The notes under the pieces are model-generated. The model had not been told where the DNA came from, did not search any database, and was given only the letters and a program-made list of their open reading frames with translations. Below, one piece after another: positions 33,626 through 40,749 of a stretch of 64,000 nucleotides of DNA (the stretch's first letter is position 1; each line of letters begins with the position of its first letter). A program made the translations under genes and the position numbers. This DNA is from Bacteroidia bacterium (GTDB lineage: Bacteria; Bacteroidota; Bacteroidia; SpSt-205): positions 311,547 to 375,546 of the forward strand of contig JAOAHZ010000001.1 in NCBI GenBank assembly GCA_026414975.1. The letters are read 5' to 3'.

Positions 33626-34925
33626 TAGGAGGTAGCTTGTCCATAGGTAGATAAAAAGGCACAAACTTTGGAATGATGTAGGGTAAAATCACAAGGTAAG
33701 AGCGCTGCCAGGCTTTTTCTCCTTCCATATAAAGTCCCCAGTCATCGCCGATCTCAGGGTTTATTTCGCCTTGAAGTTTGATCCGCAGCTTCATTCCTGG
33801 AAACACCCGATAGCCCCAGAGCTGATTCCATCGTACGATTTGATAGGGGGATACACGGTACTCTCGGGCTATTCTGTATAGGCTCTCCCCTGGACGAACG
33901 GTATGCCATAGGATACCTTTAGATGTGCTATAGGTCTGACTGACAGGCTGCAGCATCAGCTCTCCTCGTTCCATGCGGATTATCGCTTCTGAGACTTCGT
34001 GCGCAGCTACTGTAGGTACTCTCAAGATATACCCCGCAGGAACGATATCCGCCCTTAGCTCGGCGTTGTAGAACTTGAGCCAAGCCAGCGGGACACGCGC
34101 CGCTGATGCTATAATAGAAAGTCGGGTGCGTATGGGACAGAAAACCGTATCAACTTCTCGCGGTATATCGGGGAAGATAGGCTGGATACCATGAGCTTGA
34201 GCGTAATTCATTACGTAGCAAGCTGCAATAAAAGCTGGCACATAACCGCGCGTTTCAATGGGTAGGTAGGGAGCGATTTCCCAGTAGTTAGTGCGTCCGC
34301 CCGATCGCTTGATAGCTCGTACCACGCCCGCTGTACCGCAGTTGTAGGCAGCTATCACCAGCAGCCAGTCTCCTAATATCTGATAGCTGTCTCGAAGATA
34401 CCGAGCCGCAGCATGCGTAGATTTGACCAGGTCATAACGTTCATCTATGATCCGATCCACACGCAGTCCATAGAGCCGCCCTGTGGCAGGGATAAACTGC
34501 CATATGCCTGCCGCAGCCATAGGGGATAGTGCCTCGGGAATAAAAGCACTCTCTATAACGGGAAGGTATTGAAGCTCCGGAGGGAGTCCATAGGCGCGTA
34601 GGATCGGCTCTATAACAGGCAAATAGTAATCAGCTAGCCCCAGAAGCTGAGCAGAGAGCGATGTTTGTTTGTAAAGGTACATGTAGGTGAACTGAAGGCT
34701 GATGGGGTTAGCCTCCAAGGGTATGGTGGTATGCAGGGCTTGGAGCCGCTCTTCAAATTCCTCCGGGCTAAGGGGGGTGGGTTCTGCAAACATGGGGGAC
34801 ATGTCACCCCCATCTCGCTGCCAAGCGAGATAAGCTCGCATGAGGCTATCCATCGCTGCCAAGCGGGATGACCAGTTTTGCCCCCATACAAGGGCCCAGC
34901 TACTGAGCCAGAGTATCCAACGCAT
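33564..34925 (-). CDS. membrane-bound lytic murein transglycosylase D-like, SLT plus LysM
   Basis: 453 aa exported muramidase. The signal peptide 'RWILWLSSWALVWG|QN' ends near residue 16. The SLT domain (about 110-260) has the catalytic Glu in 'LPVIESAFIPEALSPMAAAGIWQFIPATGRLYGL', plus 'DWLLVIAAYNCGTAGVVRAI' and 'ETRGYVPAFIAACYV', a MltD-type pattern. A LysM module follows ('HTVRPGESLYRIAREYRVSPYQIVRWNQLWG'). The tail is Pro-rich and basic. I chose ATG 34925 over 34955 because it puts the signal peptide at the N-terminus. It starts 26 bp inside the gatA end and ends antisense to the deacetylase gene. Confidence 0.92.
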   Translation of the reverse strand: MRWILWLSSWALVWGQNWSSRLAAMDSLMRAYLAWQRDGGDMSPMFAEPTPLSPEEFEERLQALHTTIPLEANPISLQFTYMYLYKQTSLSAQLLGLADYYLPVIEPILRAYGLPPELQYLPVIESAFIPEALSPMAAAGIWQFIPATGRLYGLRVDRIIDERYDLVKSTHAAARYLRDSYQILGDWLLVIAAYNCGTAGVVRAIKRSGGRTNYWEIAPYLPIETRGYVPAFIAACYVMNYAQAHGIQPIFPDIPREVDTVFCPIRTRLSIIASAARVPLAWLKFYNAELRADIVPAGYILRVPTVAAHEVSEAIIRMERGELMLQPVSQTYSTSKGILWHTVRPGESLYRIAREYRVSPYQIVRWNQLWGYRVFPGMKLRIKLQGEINPEIGDDWGLYMEGEKAWQRSYLVILPYIIPKFVPFYLPMDKLPPIIPEPPTVGPPTATPRKRRR

Positions 34926-36294
34926 ACGCTGCTGCAAATAAGCGATTTTCAGCAAATAAGCCCCCCATCACTTGAAGCCCTATAAATCCTTGTAGGGGTA
35001 TTTGTAAAGCTGGATGGCCGGTAAGGTTAGCATACACGGTGAGGAGGTCAGACAAATACATTTGAATAGGGTCCTGGGTTTTTTCTCCTAAGCGGAAGGG
35101 AGGGGTGGCACTGGTGGGCATCGCTATAACATCATAGCGCTGCAGGAGGGATTCAGTGTAATCGTATAGCAGTCGTCGCACTTTCTGGGCTCGAGTATAA
35201 TACGCGTCGTAGTAGCCCGTTGAGAGCACAAAGGTGCCAAGGAGAATACGCCGCTTTACTTCTCTGCCAAAACCTTCACTGCGCGAGCGAGCATATAAAC
35301 TTTCTATAGAGGAGGCCTCCTGAGTACGATAACCATAGCGTACTCCATCATACCGAGCTAAGTTAGAAGAGGCTTCAGCTGTCGTGAGGATGTAATAAGT
35401 GGGGATCAGATAATCCCAGTAGGGAAAATCTACGCTTTCCACCTCCATCCCTGCATTATGGAGCTTATTTATGAGCGAGTGGAAGGCGGTTTCTACTTCA
35501 GAGTGCAAGCCCTTAGGGAGCAGAAAAGCCCATCGTTTGGGCGGGGGCATTTCATGGGAGAAGGGTTCAAGGCTAATCGAGGCTGTGGTAGCATCCTTCG
35601 GGTCAAAACCGGCTATCACTTCATACACGGCGATGAGTTCTTGGAGGGAAGGGGCGATGGGGCCGATCTGGTCAAAAGAGGAGGCGTAGGCTATGAGCCC
35701 ATACCGAGAAACACGGCCGTAAGTGGGCTTGAGCCCATAAAGGCCGCAAAAGGCGGCTGGCTGCCGAATAGAACCTCCCGTATCGCTGCCGAGAGCGACA
35801 TGACAAAATCCAGCGGCCGCAGCAGCCGCTGACCCGCCTGAGGAGCCACCTGGTACATACCCTTCCAGTAGAGGATGCTGTACAGGCCCATAAGCTGAGT
35901 TCTCGTTGGATGAGCCCATCGCAAATTCATCGCAGTTAGCTCGTCCGATGCATATGGCTCCAGCGTTTCGCAGCCGTTCAATAACGGTCGCATCAAAAGG
36001 GGAGACATAACCTTCTAATATGCGGGAGGCTGCCCCTAAGCGATGACCAGCTACCGCTATGTTGTCTTTATGAACATAAACCAGCCCTGCCAGGGGAGGA
36101 AGGGGCTGACCTCGCTGATAGAGTTTATCCCAGTTCTGCGCCGCTTCTATGGCTTCGGTATCATACACTTCCAACAAGGCATTTAGGCGAGGGTTATCAG
36201 AGTAGATTTTCTGCAGAAAGCTTTCTACCCTCTCGGTAAATGTTGTATCCCCTCGCTCTACGGCGCGACGCAGTGCATAGTAAGAGTGGTTCAT
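34900..36294 (-). CDS. gatA: aspartyl/glutamyl-tRNA amidotransferase subunit A
   Basis: 464 aa amidase-signature enzyme that supplies ammonia for converting Glu-tRNA(Gln) to Gln-tRNA(Gln), and possibly Asp-tRNA(Asn), with GatB and GatC. The Ser-cisSer-Lys machinery is visible: Lys in 'VYVHKDNIAV', the Gly/Ser-rich 'VPGGSSGGSAAAAAAGF', and 'GSDTGGSIRQPAAFCGLYGLKPTYGRVSRYGLIAYASSFDQIGPI'. GatB and GatC are not adjacent. It starts in a 4-bp ATGA overlap with the tatA end and is part of the tatA-gatA-transglycosylase transcript. Confidence 0.95.
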   Translation of the reverse strand: MNHSYYALRRAVERGDTTFTERVESFLQKIYSDNPRLNALLEVYDTEAIEAAQNWDKLYQRGQPLPPLAGLVYVHKDNIAVAGHRLGAASRILEGYVSPFDATVIERLRNAGAICIGRANCDEFAMGSSNENSAYGPVQHPLLEGYVPGGSSGGSAAAAAAGFCHVALGSDTGGSIRQPAAFCGLYGLKPTYGRVSRYGLIAYASSFDQIGPIAPSLQELIAVYEVIAGFDPKDATTASISLEPFSHEMPPPKRWAFLLPKGLHSEVETAFHSLINKLHNAGMEVESVDFPYWDYLIPTYYILTTAEASSNLARYDGVRYGYRTQEASSIESLYARSRSEGFGREVKRRILLGTFVLSTGYYDAYYTRAQKVRRLLYDYTESLLQRYDVIAMPTSATPPFRLGEKTQDPIQMYLSDLLTVYANLTGHPALQIPLQGFIGLQVMGGLFAENRLFAAAYALDTLAQ

Positions 36295-36488
36295 TCTAAG
36301 GTTTTTTCCTTCGTGGGAAGGGGCTCTTCTTTACGGGATCGGTCGCTCCCATCGCTTCGCATGGCTTCACGGAACTCCCGGATACTGGCTCCCAAGCCCC
36401 GAGCCAACTCGGGTAGCTTGCGTCCTCCGAATAGAAGCAGCAAAACGGCGAAAATCAAAAGCCACTCCCCATATCCAAGCCCAAACAT
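36291..36488 (-). CDS. tatA: twin-arginine translocase TatA/TatE subunit
   Basis: 65 aa. The sequence has one N-terminal membrane helix ('GYGEWLLIFAVLLLLFGGRKLPEL'), the FGxxKLPEL hinge, an amphipathic helix ('ARGLGASIREFREAM') and a charged tail. This is the standard TatA/E design for the pore of the Tat pathway, which exports folded proteins. TatC is not in the window. The ATG is 4 nt behind a perfect TAGCTTTG box, making tatA the first gene of the unit. Confidence 0.95.
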   Translation of the reverse strand: MFGLGYGEWLLIFAVLLLLFGGRKLPELARGLGASIREFREAMRSDGSDRSRKEEPLPTKEKTLE

Positions 36489-36492
36489 GCGT

Positions 36493-36500
36493 CAAAGCTA
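36493..36500 (-). promoter_or_regulatory. -7 box TAGCTTTG for the tatA-gatA operon
   Basis: Perfect TAnnTTTG on the minus strand; 4 nt before the ATG at 36488. Confidence 0.7.
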
Positions 36501-36502
36501 CG

Positions 36503-36510
36503 CATTTTTG
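36503..36510 (+). promoter_or_regulatory. -7 box CATTTTTG for nspC
   Basis: One mismatch to TAnnTTTG; 4 nt before the ATG at 36515. Only 2 bp separate it from the tatA box. Confidence 0.55.
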
Positions 36511-36514
36511 TCCG

Positions 36515-37639
36515 ATGCTGCCCTCTCCAGCCTTTATCATAGAGCGGACCAAAGTGCGCGATAACCTGACCTGCCTTCGCCGTGTCAAAGAGTCAGCCCA
36601 AATACAACTGCTTTTTGCTCTAAAGGGCTTCGCTCTACCCGCTCTGATGCCAGATATCCTTCAAGTAGCCGATGGAGTCGCTGCCAGCTCTTTGAACGAG
36701 GCTTTACTTGGGTATCTCCATAGTCGGAAGCCTGTTCATCTCTACGCCCCGGCGTATCGGCCGTCGGATGTGCCCGAACTAATACCCATTACGAGCACAT
36801 GGATTTTCAATTCTTTAGAAGCCTATCATCGCTGGGTTGCTCATCTGCCTGAGTCTATGGAGATCGGTCTGCGAGTCAATCCTCATTATGGCTACGCTGG
36901 GGCTGATATATATAACCCGGGTCGTCCGGGCTCTCGTTTAGGCGTACCGCCTACAGCGACGACTCAGCCCCTTCCTTCTCGTATTACGGGACTCCATGTA
37001 CATACTTTATGTGAAGCTAATGCGGAGGCTTTCGCCGTCCTTATACAATCTCTCTTGGAACAGTTTGCCCCTTGGCTGCATTCCATTCGCTGGCTAAACT
37101 TGGGTGGGGGGCACCTCATCACTCGAGTGGGCTACGACATAGACCTGTTTATAGAGACCATCCATCACCTAAGAAAGCGATTGCCCCATTTAGAGCGCCT
37201 ATCTATAGAACCCAGCGCTGCGTTTGTCTGGGAGGCTGGGTACCTCCAGGCCCAAGTGCTAGATATTACCGAAACCGCTGGGCGCCAATGGGCAATGTTA
37301 GATGTCTCCTTCACAGCTCACATGCCTGACACTTTAGAAATGCCCTACAAGCCTATTATTCGTGAAGCTCTACCTCATCCTGATTTCGCGTATCACACTT
37401 ATTGGATGGGTGGGGTTACCTGTCTGGCTGGGGATGAGATGGGGCCTTACAGCTTTGTCAGGCCGCTGGAGCTGGGGCAGACCTTGACTTTCCATGATAT
37501 GGCCCATTACACTTTCGTCAAGACAACTCTCTTCAATGGCGTGGCCCACCCCGCCTTGGTAGTGAAAGAAGAGAACGGCTATCGGATAGTCAAAGCATTT
37601 GATTTTGAAGATTATAGGCGTCGGCTAAGCAACGGATAG
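36515..37639 (+). CDS. nspC: carboxynorspermidine/carboxyspermidine decarboxylase
   Basis: 374 aa PLP-dependent fold III decarboxylase in the alternative spermidine pathway. It begins 'LPSPAFIIERTKVRDNLTCL', as usual for NspC. The PLP lysine is in 'LLFALKGFALPAL' (about residue 37). 'GADIYNPGRPGSRLGV', 'ITGLHVHTLCEANAEAF' and 'IRWLNLGGGHLITRVGYD' are family landmarks, and 'YWMGGVTCLAGDEMGPY' carries the second-subunit Cys-Asp active-site pair. The usual EPGEA-like PLP motif reads 'EPSAAFVWEAGYL', keeping the first Glu. The partner carboxyspermidine dehydrogenase is not in the window. The last 50 bp are antisense to the next gene. Confidence 0.9.
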   Translation: MLPSPAFIIERTKVRDNLTCLRRVKESAQIQLLFALKGFALPALMPDILQVADGVAASSLNEALLGYLHSRKPVHLYAPAYRPSDVPELIPITSTWIFNSLEAYHRWVAHLPESMEIGLRVNPHYGYAGADIYNPGRPGSRLGVPPTATTQPLPSRITGLHVHTLCEANAEAFAVLIQSLLEQFAPWLHSIRWLNLGGGHLITRVGYDIDLFIETIHHLRKRLPHLERLSIEPSAAFVWEAGYLQAQVLDITETAGRQWAMLDVSFTAHMPDTLEMPYKPIIREALPHPDFAYHTYWMGGVTCLAGDEMGPYSFVRPLELGQTLTFHDMAHYTFVKTTLFNGVAHPALVVKEENGYRIVKAFDFEDYRRRLSNG

Positions 37640-38798
37640 TCCCCAAAACCTCTAAGTCAGTACGATAGGAAGACCAAGGAGCGGGTAGCGCTTTTTGCCT
37701 TTGTGTTACGCGAAAGACTGTGAAATCCAACGGATACCCCTCTTGGACGGTGGATGGCCCTAATCCGAAGAGGTGTCGCGGTAACTCTGCGAGAACCTTT
37801 ACAAGGGAGGATAGGCCCTGCTGCTCACCTAAGGCCCTTTGAAGAAGGGACGCAGCTATAGGAGCCAGTATCCCTAAAGTAGGATGCCCTACACTGGCGG
37901 CAGACCACTCTAAGAGCTTCTCTTCCGGCGGGGGATTCATATCCCACGAAGCTAAGAGGATAGATGAATGCTCTAAGGCGCTACAGAGCACCTGCTGATC
38001 TTGTGAGCTGCGTAAAGGCGGATGAAGCTTCCAAACGGGGTCATATCCCAATAAATTCTCTGCATGGGCTGCAACATAGCTTATTGCTGTGAAGGCAGGT
38101 ATGCCGTACTGCTGAGTCAGCTGAGCTCCTTCTGCTGTAGTAATAGGACCCACGATGATTCGCCCCCCATGTCTGCGATACAGGGCTGCTATCGCATGAA
38201 TAGCTACGGTCTCTGCATAAGGAGGAATGCCTTTCCACCCCGACAGAGCTAGTTCTGGTGTCTCGGGAACCCCCGTTTCTCCTGAAGCGCCCTCCCAATA
38301 GGGCAAAAGAAACAAAGGCCCACCTACATAGCGGATGTAGGGAATAGCTTTATCTAAAGTATCCCAAGGTATGTAGCGAAGAGGAGGCAGAGACCACCCA
38401 AAAGCTCCTTCAGCTCGGAGGCTCTCTATCGGGGCAATGCGGTTTGTTTCATCAGCCCAAGCCGCTAAGAGATGCACATAAACTCCACTATATTGCGTTT
38501 CGTGGCGAATTTGAGCAAGAAGAGCAGGATCGTGCCAACCGTGCCATCCTCCCAAAAATACATGAGTGATACCCCCGCGCTTGGCTCGCTCCAACGCCTG
38601 TTGAATACTCTCAGCCGGTGCCGTCTGAGGTTGCCATGTCCATGTCCCGATATCTACCCACCCTGGCGACAATTCAGCCCGAGCCTCCTCCTGAGCTAAA
38701 TACACTTTTTCCACGCCCCTCTCTTCCAGTTCCAAAAAGACCGTCTGTTGATGCCAGCGAGAAGAAGGAGATATGAGGCGCACCGGACCAAATCGCAC
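37590..38798 (-). CDS. dihydroorotase-like protein lacking metal-binding residues
   Basis: 402 aa amidohydrolase-fold protein resembling Bacteroidota dihydroorotase in its framework: 'LSPGWVDIG' where the first metal motif should begin, 'ALSGWKGIPPYAETVAIHAIAALYRRHGGRI', 'KLHPPLRSSQDQQVLCSAL' and 'NPPPEEKLLEWSAASVGHPTLGILAP'. The catalytic residues are gone: the HxH of the usual 'DxHVHFRxPG' is replaced by 'WVDIGTWTWQP', and the 'SDHAP' motif by 'ASWDMNP'. It is therefore probably not a hydrolase; degenerate DHO homologues can act as structural partners of aspartate carbamoyltransferase. An active PyrC lies at 8011-9333. The start is GTG 38798, 4 nt behind a CATCTTTG box. Confidence 0.82.
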   Translation of the reverse strand: MRFGPVRLISPSSRWHQQTVFLELEERGVEKVYLAQEEARAELSPGWVDIGTWTWQPQTAPAESIQQALERAKRGGITHVFLGGWHGWHDPALLAQIRHETQYSGVYVHLLAAWADETNRIAPIESLRAEGAFGWSLPPLRYIPWDTLDKAIPYIRYVGGPLFLLPYWEGASGETGVPETPELALSGWKGIPPYAETVAIHAIAALYRRHGGRIIVGPITTAEGAQLTQQYGIPAFTAISYVAAHAENLLGYDPVWKLHPPLRSSQDQQVLCSALEHSSILLASWDMNPPPEEKLLEWSAASVGHPTLGILAPIAASLLQRALGEQQGLSSLVKVLAELPRHLFGLGPSTVQEGYPLDFTVFRVTQRQKALPAPWSSYRTDLEVLGTIRCLADAYNLQNQML

Positions 38799-38802
38799 TC
38801 AA

Positions 38803-38810
38803 CAAAGATG
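38803..38810 (-). promoter_or_regulatory. -7 box CATCTTTG for the dihydroorotase-like gene
   Basis: One mismatch to TAnnTTTG; 4 nt before the GTG start at 38798. Confidence 0.5.
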
Positions 38811-38950
38811 AACAAACTCCCATGCAAGCGATATGTGGCCTATCTCAAGACAGAGACCATGAGTAAAGCTGACGCCGAGAGAAAAACGCCTCTATTCCTT
38901 TCGGTAGGCGTAGAGCCTTCTCAATATGCAGAGAATAACTGCCCTATATG

Positions 38951-38958
38951 TTTATTTG
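38951..38958 (+). promoter_or_regulatory. -7 box TTTATTTG for ccmE
   Basis: One mismatch to TAnnTTTG; 4 nt before the ATG at 38963. It supports that start over the ATG at 38948. Confidence 0.5.
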
Positions 38959-38962
38959 TGGG

Positions 38963-39361
38963 ATGCGGCTTCTCATCGCGGCACTTGCCATCGGACTCGT
39001 ACTTACCCTCTTGCTGATTAACCTGGGGGAGGAGATGACCATATACACCGATTTTCAGACGGCGGCAAGCCAGCCGTCCAAAACCTTTCATGTCGTGGCG
39101 GAGTGGGTAGATAGGGAGAATAGCTATTACGATCCCTCGCAGGACGTCTTTCATTTCAGAGCTAAGGATACCCTAGGAACGGTTCGTTGGGTGCAGTATC
39201 CTGACCCGAAACCCATAAACTTTGACGCAGCCCAACGAATAGTTTTGATTGGACATCATCAAGATACAGTCTTCTTTGCCGAGAAGATTCTCATGAAATG
39301 CCCTTCTAAGTACAAGGAGCCCTCTGCTCAAGTTTCCAGTTCCATGGCTCGTCCCGAATAA
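38963..39361 (+). CDS. ccmE: cytochrome c maturation protein CcmE-like, CxxxY type
   Basis: 132 aa membrane-anchored periplasmic heme chaperone. It has one N-terminal membrane helix ('LLIAALAIGLVLTLLLI') followed by an OB-fold: 'FHVVAEWVDRENSYYDPSQDVFHFRAKDTLG', 'VQYPDPKPINFDAAQRIVLIGHHQDTVFFAEKILMKCPSKYKEP'. The heme-binding end is CPSKY, the CxxxY variant, in place of the HxxxY of proteobacterial CcmE. Start ATG 38963 fits the anchor and a -7 box 4 nt upstream. CcmF, CcmC and other Ccm genes are not adjacent. It is followed by tyrS with its own box. Confidence 0.87.
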   Translation: MRLLIAALAIGLVLTLLLINLGEEMTIYTDFQTAASQPSKTFHVVAEWVDRENSYYDPSQDVFHFRAKDTLGTVRWVQYPDPKPINFDAAQRIVLIGHHQDTVFFAEKILMKCPSKYKEPSAQVSSSMARPE

Positions 39362-39456
39362 GCGGTTAGCTCGTCCTCCACTTGTAAGGGGGCTGTTCGG
39401 GCTGCCTCTGTCCTGCGGTTAGCGATGAGCTGCTCTCAGAAGACCGTGGCATACCC

Positions 39457-39464
39457 TAACTTCG
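39457..39464 (+). promoter_or_regulatory. -7 box TAACTTCG for tyrS
   Basis: One mismatch (C in TTTG); 4 nt before the GTG start at 39469. Confidence 0.55.
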
Positions 39465-39468
39465 CCTT

Positions 39469-40719
39469 GTGTCGGAATGGATAGCCTCCCTGCGAGTCCG
39501 CGGGTTAGTTCAGGACCATACTCCCCTTCCTGACAGGCCAGAGGCGTTGGGAGCTATGTACGTGGGGATAGACCCTACGGCGGATTCTCTGCATATTGGG
39601 CATTTAGCTCCGCTTCAGCTTCTCTATCATTTAGCTCAGCTGGGAATTCATCCTATAGTAGTGATTGGTGGGGCAACGGCACGTGTCGGGGACCCCTCTG
39701 GAAGAAAATCTGAGCGGCCGCTTCTGCCCCCTGAAGTGGTTCAGCAAAATGCCCAAAAGATCGCAGCGCAGGTTCAGCGTCTTCTCCCCTTCCCCTTCAC
39801 TCTTTTAGATAACTATGAGTGGATAGGAGGGCTATCTCTTTTAGACTTTCTCCGAGAAGTAGGAAAGTTCATCACCGTAAGCTATCTTCTGTCAAAGGAA
39901 ACGGTTCTCTCTCGCTTGGAGAGTGGTATTTCCTTCACGGAATTTTCTTATCCGCTTTTACAGGCTTATGACTTTTACTACTTATGCCGCCATAGAGGGT
40001 GTAGGCTTCAAATAGGTGGGGCGGATCAGTGGGGCAATATAACGACGGGGATAGAACTTATTCGTAAGCTCACAGGAGAGGAAGTCTATGGGCTTACCTG
40101 TCCGCTGCTGACTCGAGCAGATGGAACCAAATTTGGCAAGAGCGATTCGGGGGATAACATCTGGTTAGACCCGACCAAGACCTCTCCCTATAAGTTTTAC
40201 CAGTTCTGGTTCAATCAAAGTGACGCCGATATACCTATGCTCTTGAAGGTATTTAGCTGGAGGCCTCTTCAGGAGATTCAGGCGATCTTAGAGGACCAAG
40301 CTAAGACACCTGAGCGACGGTTGGCTCAGCGCACCTTAGCGTATGAAATGACCGCTCGCGTTCATGGAGAGGACATAGCTCAAAGCGTTCAGCGAGCATC
40401 AGAGGTAGTTTTTGGAGCAGGGGATTTGGCTGAGTTGGAGCGGTTGCCGGCGACGCTGTTAGAGGCCATAGCTAATGATATGCCTCATTACACCTGGGCT
40501 GAACCTAACCTGCCAGTGTTAGATATCTTGGTAAGAATTGGTTTTCTCCGATCTAAATCAGAGGGTCGCCAGCTTCTCCTGCAGGGAGGGCTTTCCGTTA
40601 ATCGTCAGCGAATCGCTGATGAAAGGCAAACCTTGGCAGCTATTCCTCCGCTTCGAGGACGCTACTGGCTCATCCAGCGCGGCAAGAAGCATTTAGCCTG
40701 GCTATCTATCTTGACTTGA
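39469..40719 (+). CDS. tyrS: tyrosyl-tRNA synthetase
   Basis: 416 aa class I synthetase charging tRNA(Tyr). The HIGH motif is intact ('DSLHIGHLAPLQLL'), the tyrosine pocket has 'YVGIDPTADS' and 'QAYDFYYL...QIGGADQWGNITTG', and the KMSKS loop reads KFGKS, as is usual for bacterial TyrRS. A C-terminal S4-like RNA-binding domain ('VRIGFLRSKSEGRQLLLQGGLSVNRQRI') ends the protein. It starts with GTG, 4 nt behind a TAACTTCG box. Confidence 0.96.
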   Translation: MSEWIASLRVRGLVQDHTPLPDRPEALGAMYVGIDPTADSLHIGHLAPLQLLYHLAQLGIHPIVVIGGATARVGDPSGRKSERPLLPPEVVQQNAQKIAAQVQRLLPFPFTLLDNYEWIGGLSLLDFLREVGKFITVSYLLSKETVLSRLESGISFTEFSYPLLQAYDFYYLCRHRGCRLQIGGADQWGNITTGIELIRKLTGEEVYGLTCPLLTRADGTKFGKSDSGDNIWLDPTKTSPYKFYQFWFNQSDADIPMLLKVFSWRPLQEIQAILEDQAKTPERRLAQRTLAYEMTARVHGEDIAQSVQRASEVVFGAGDLAELERLPATLLEAIANDMPHYTWAEPNLPVLDILVRIGFLRSKSEGRQLLLQGGLSVNRQRIADERQTLAAIPPLRGRYWLIQRGKKHLAWLSILT

Positions 40720-40734
40720 AAGCTGCAAAAGCCT

Positions 40735-40742
40735 TATCTTTG
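40735..40742 (+). promoter_or_regulatory. -7 box TATCTTTG for the beta-helix T9SS gene
   Basis: Perfect TAnnTTTG; 7 nt before the ATG at 40750. A TTG 21 nt upstream (40711-40713) could be the -33 element. Confidence 0.7.
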
Positions 40743-40749
40743 CGAAAGT

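Noticed and set aside
38748-39017. Plus-strand ORF of 89 aa before ccmE
   Set aside because: It runs antisense through the start of the dihydroorotase-like gene and then out of frame into ccmE; no domain or box supports it.
39362-39430. Direct repeat GCGGTTAGC (39362 and about 39415) as an operator
   Set aside because: Two 9-base copies about 50 bases apart could arise by chance; no further copy is seen upstream of other genes.
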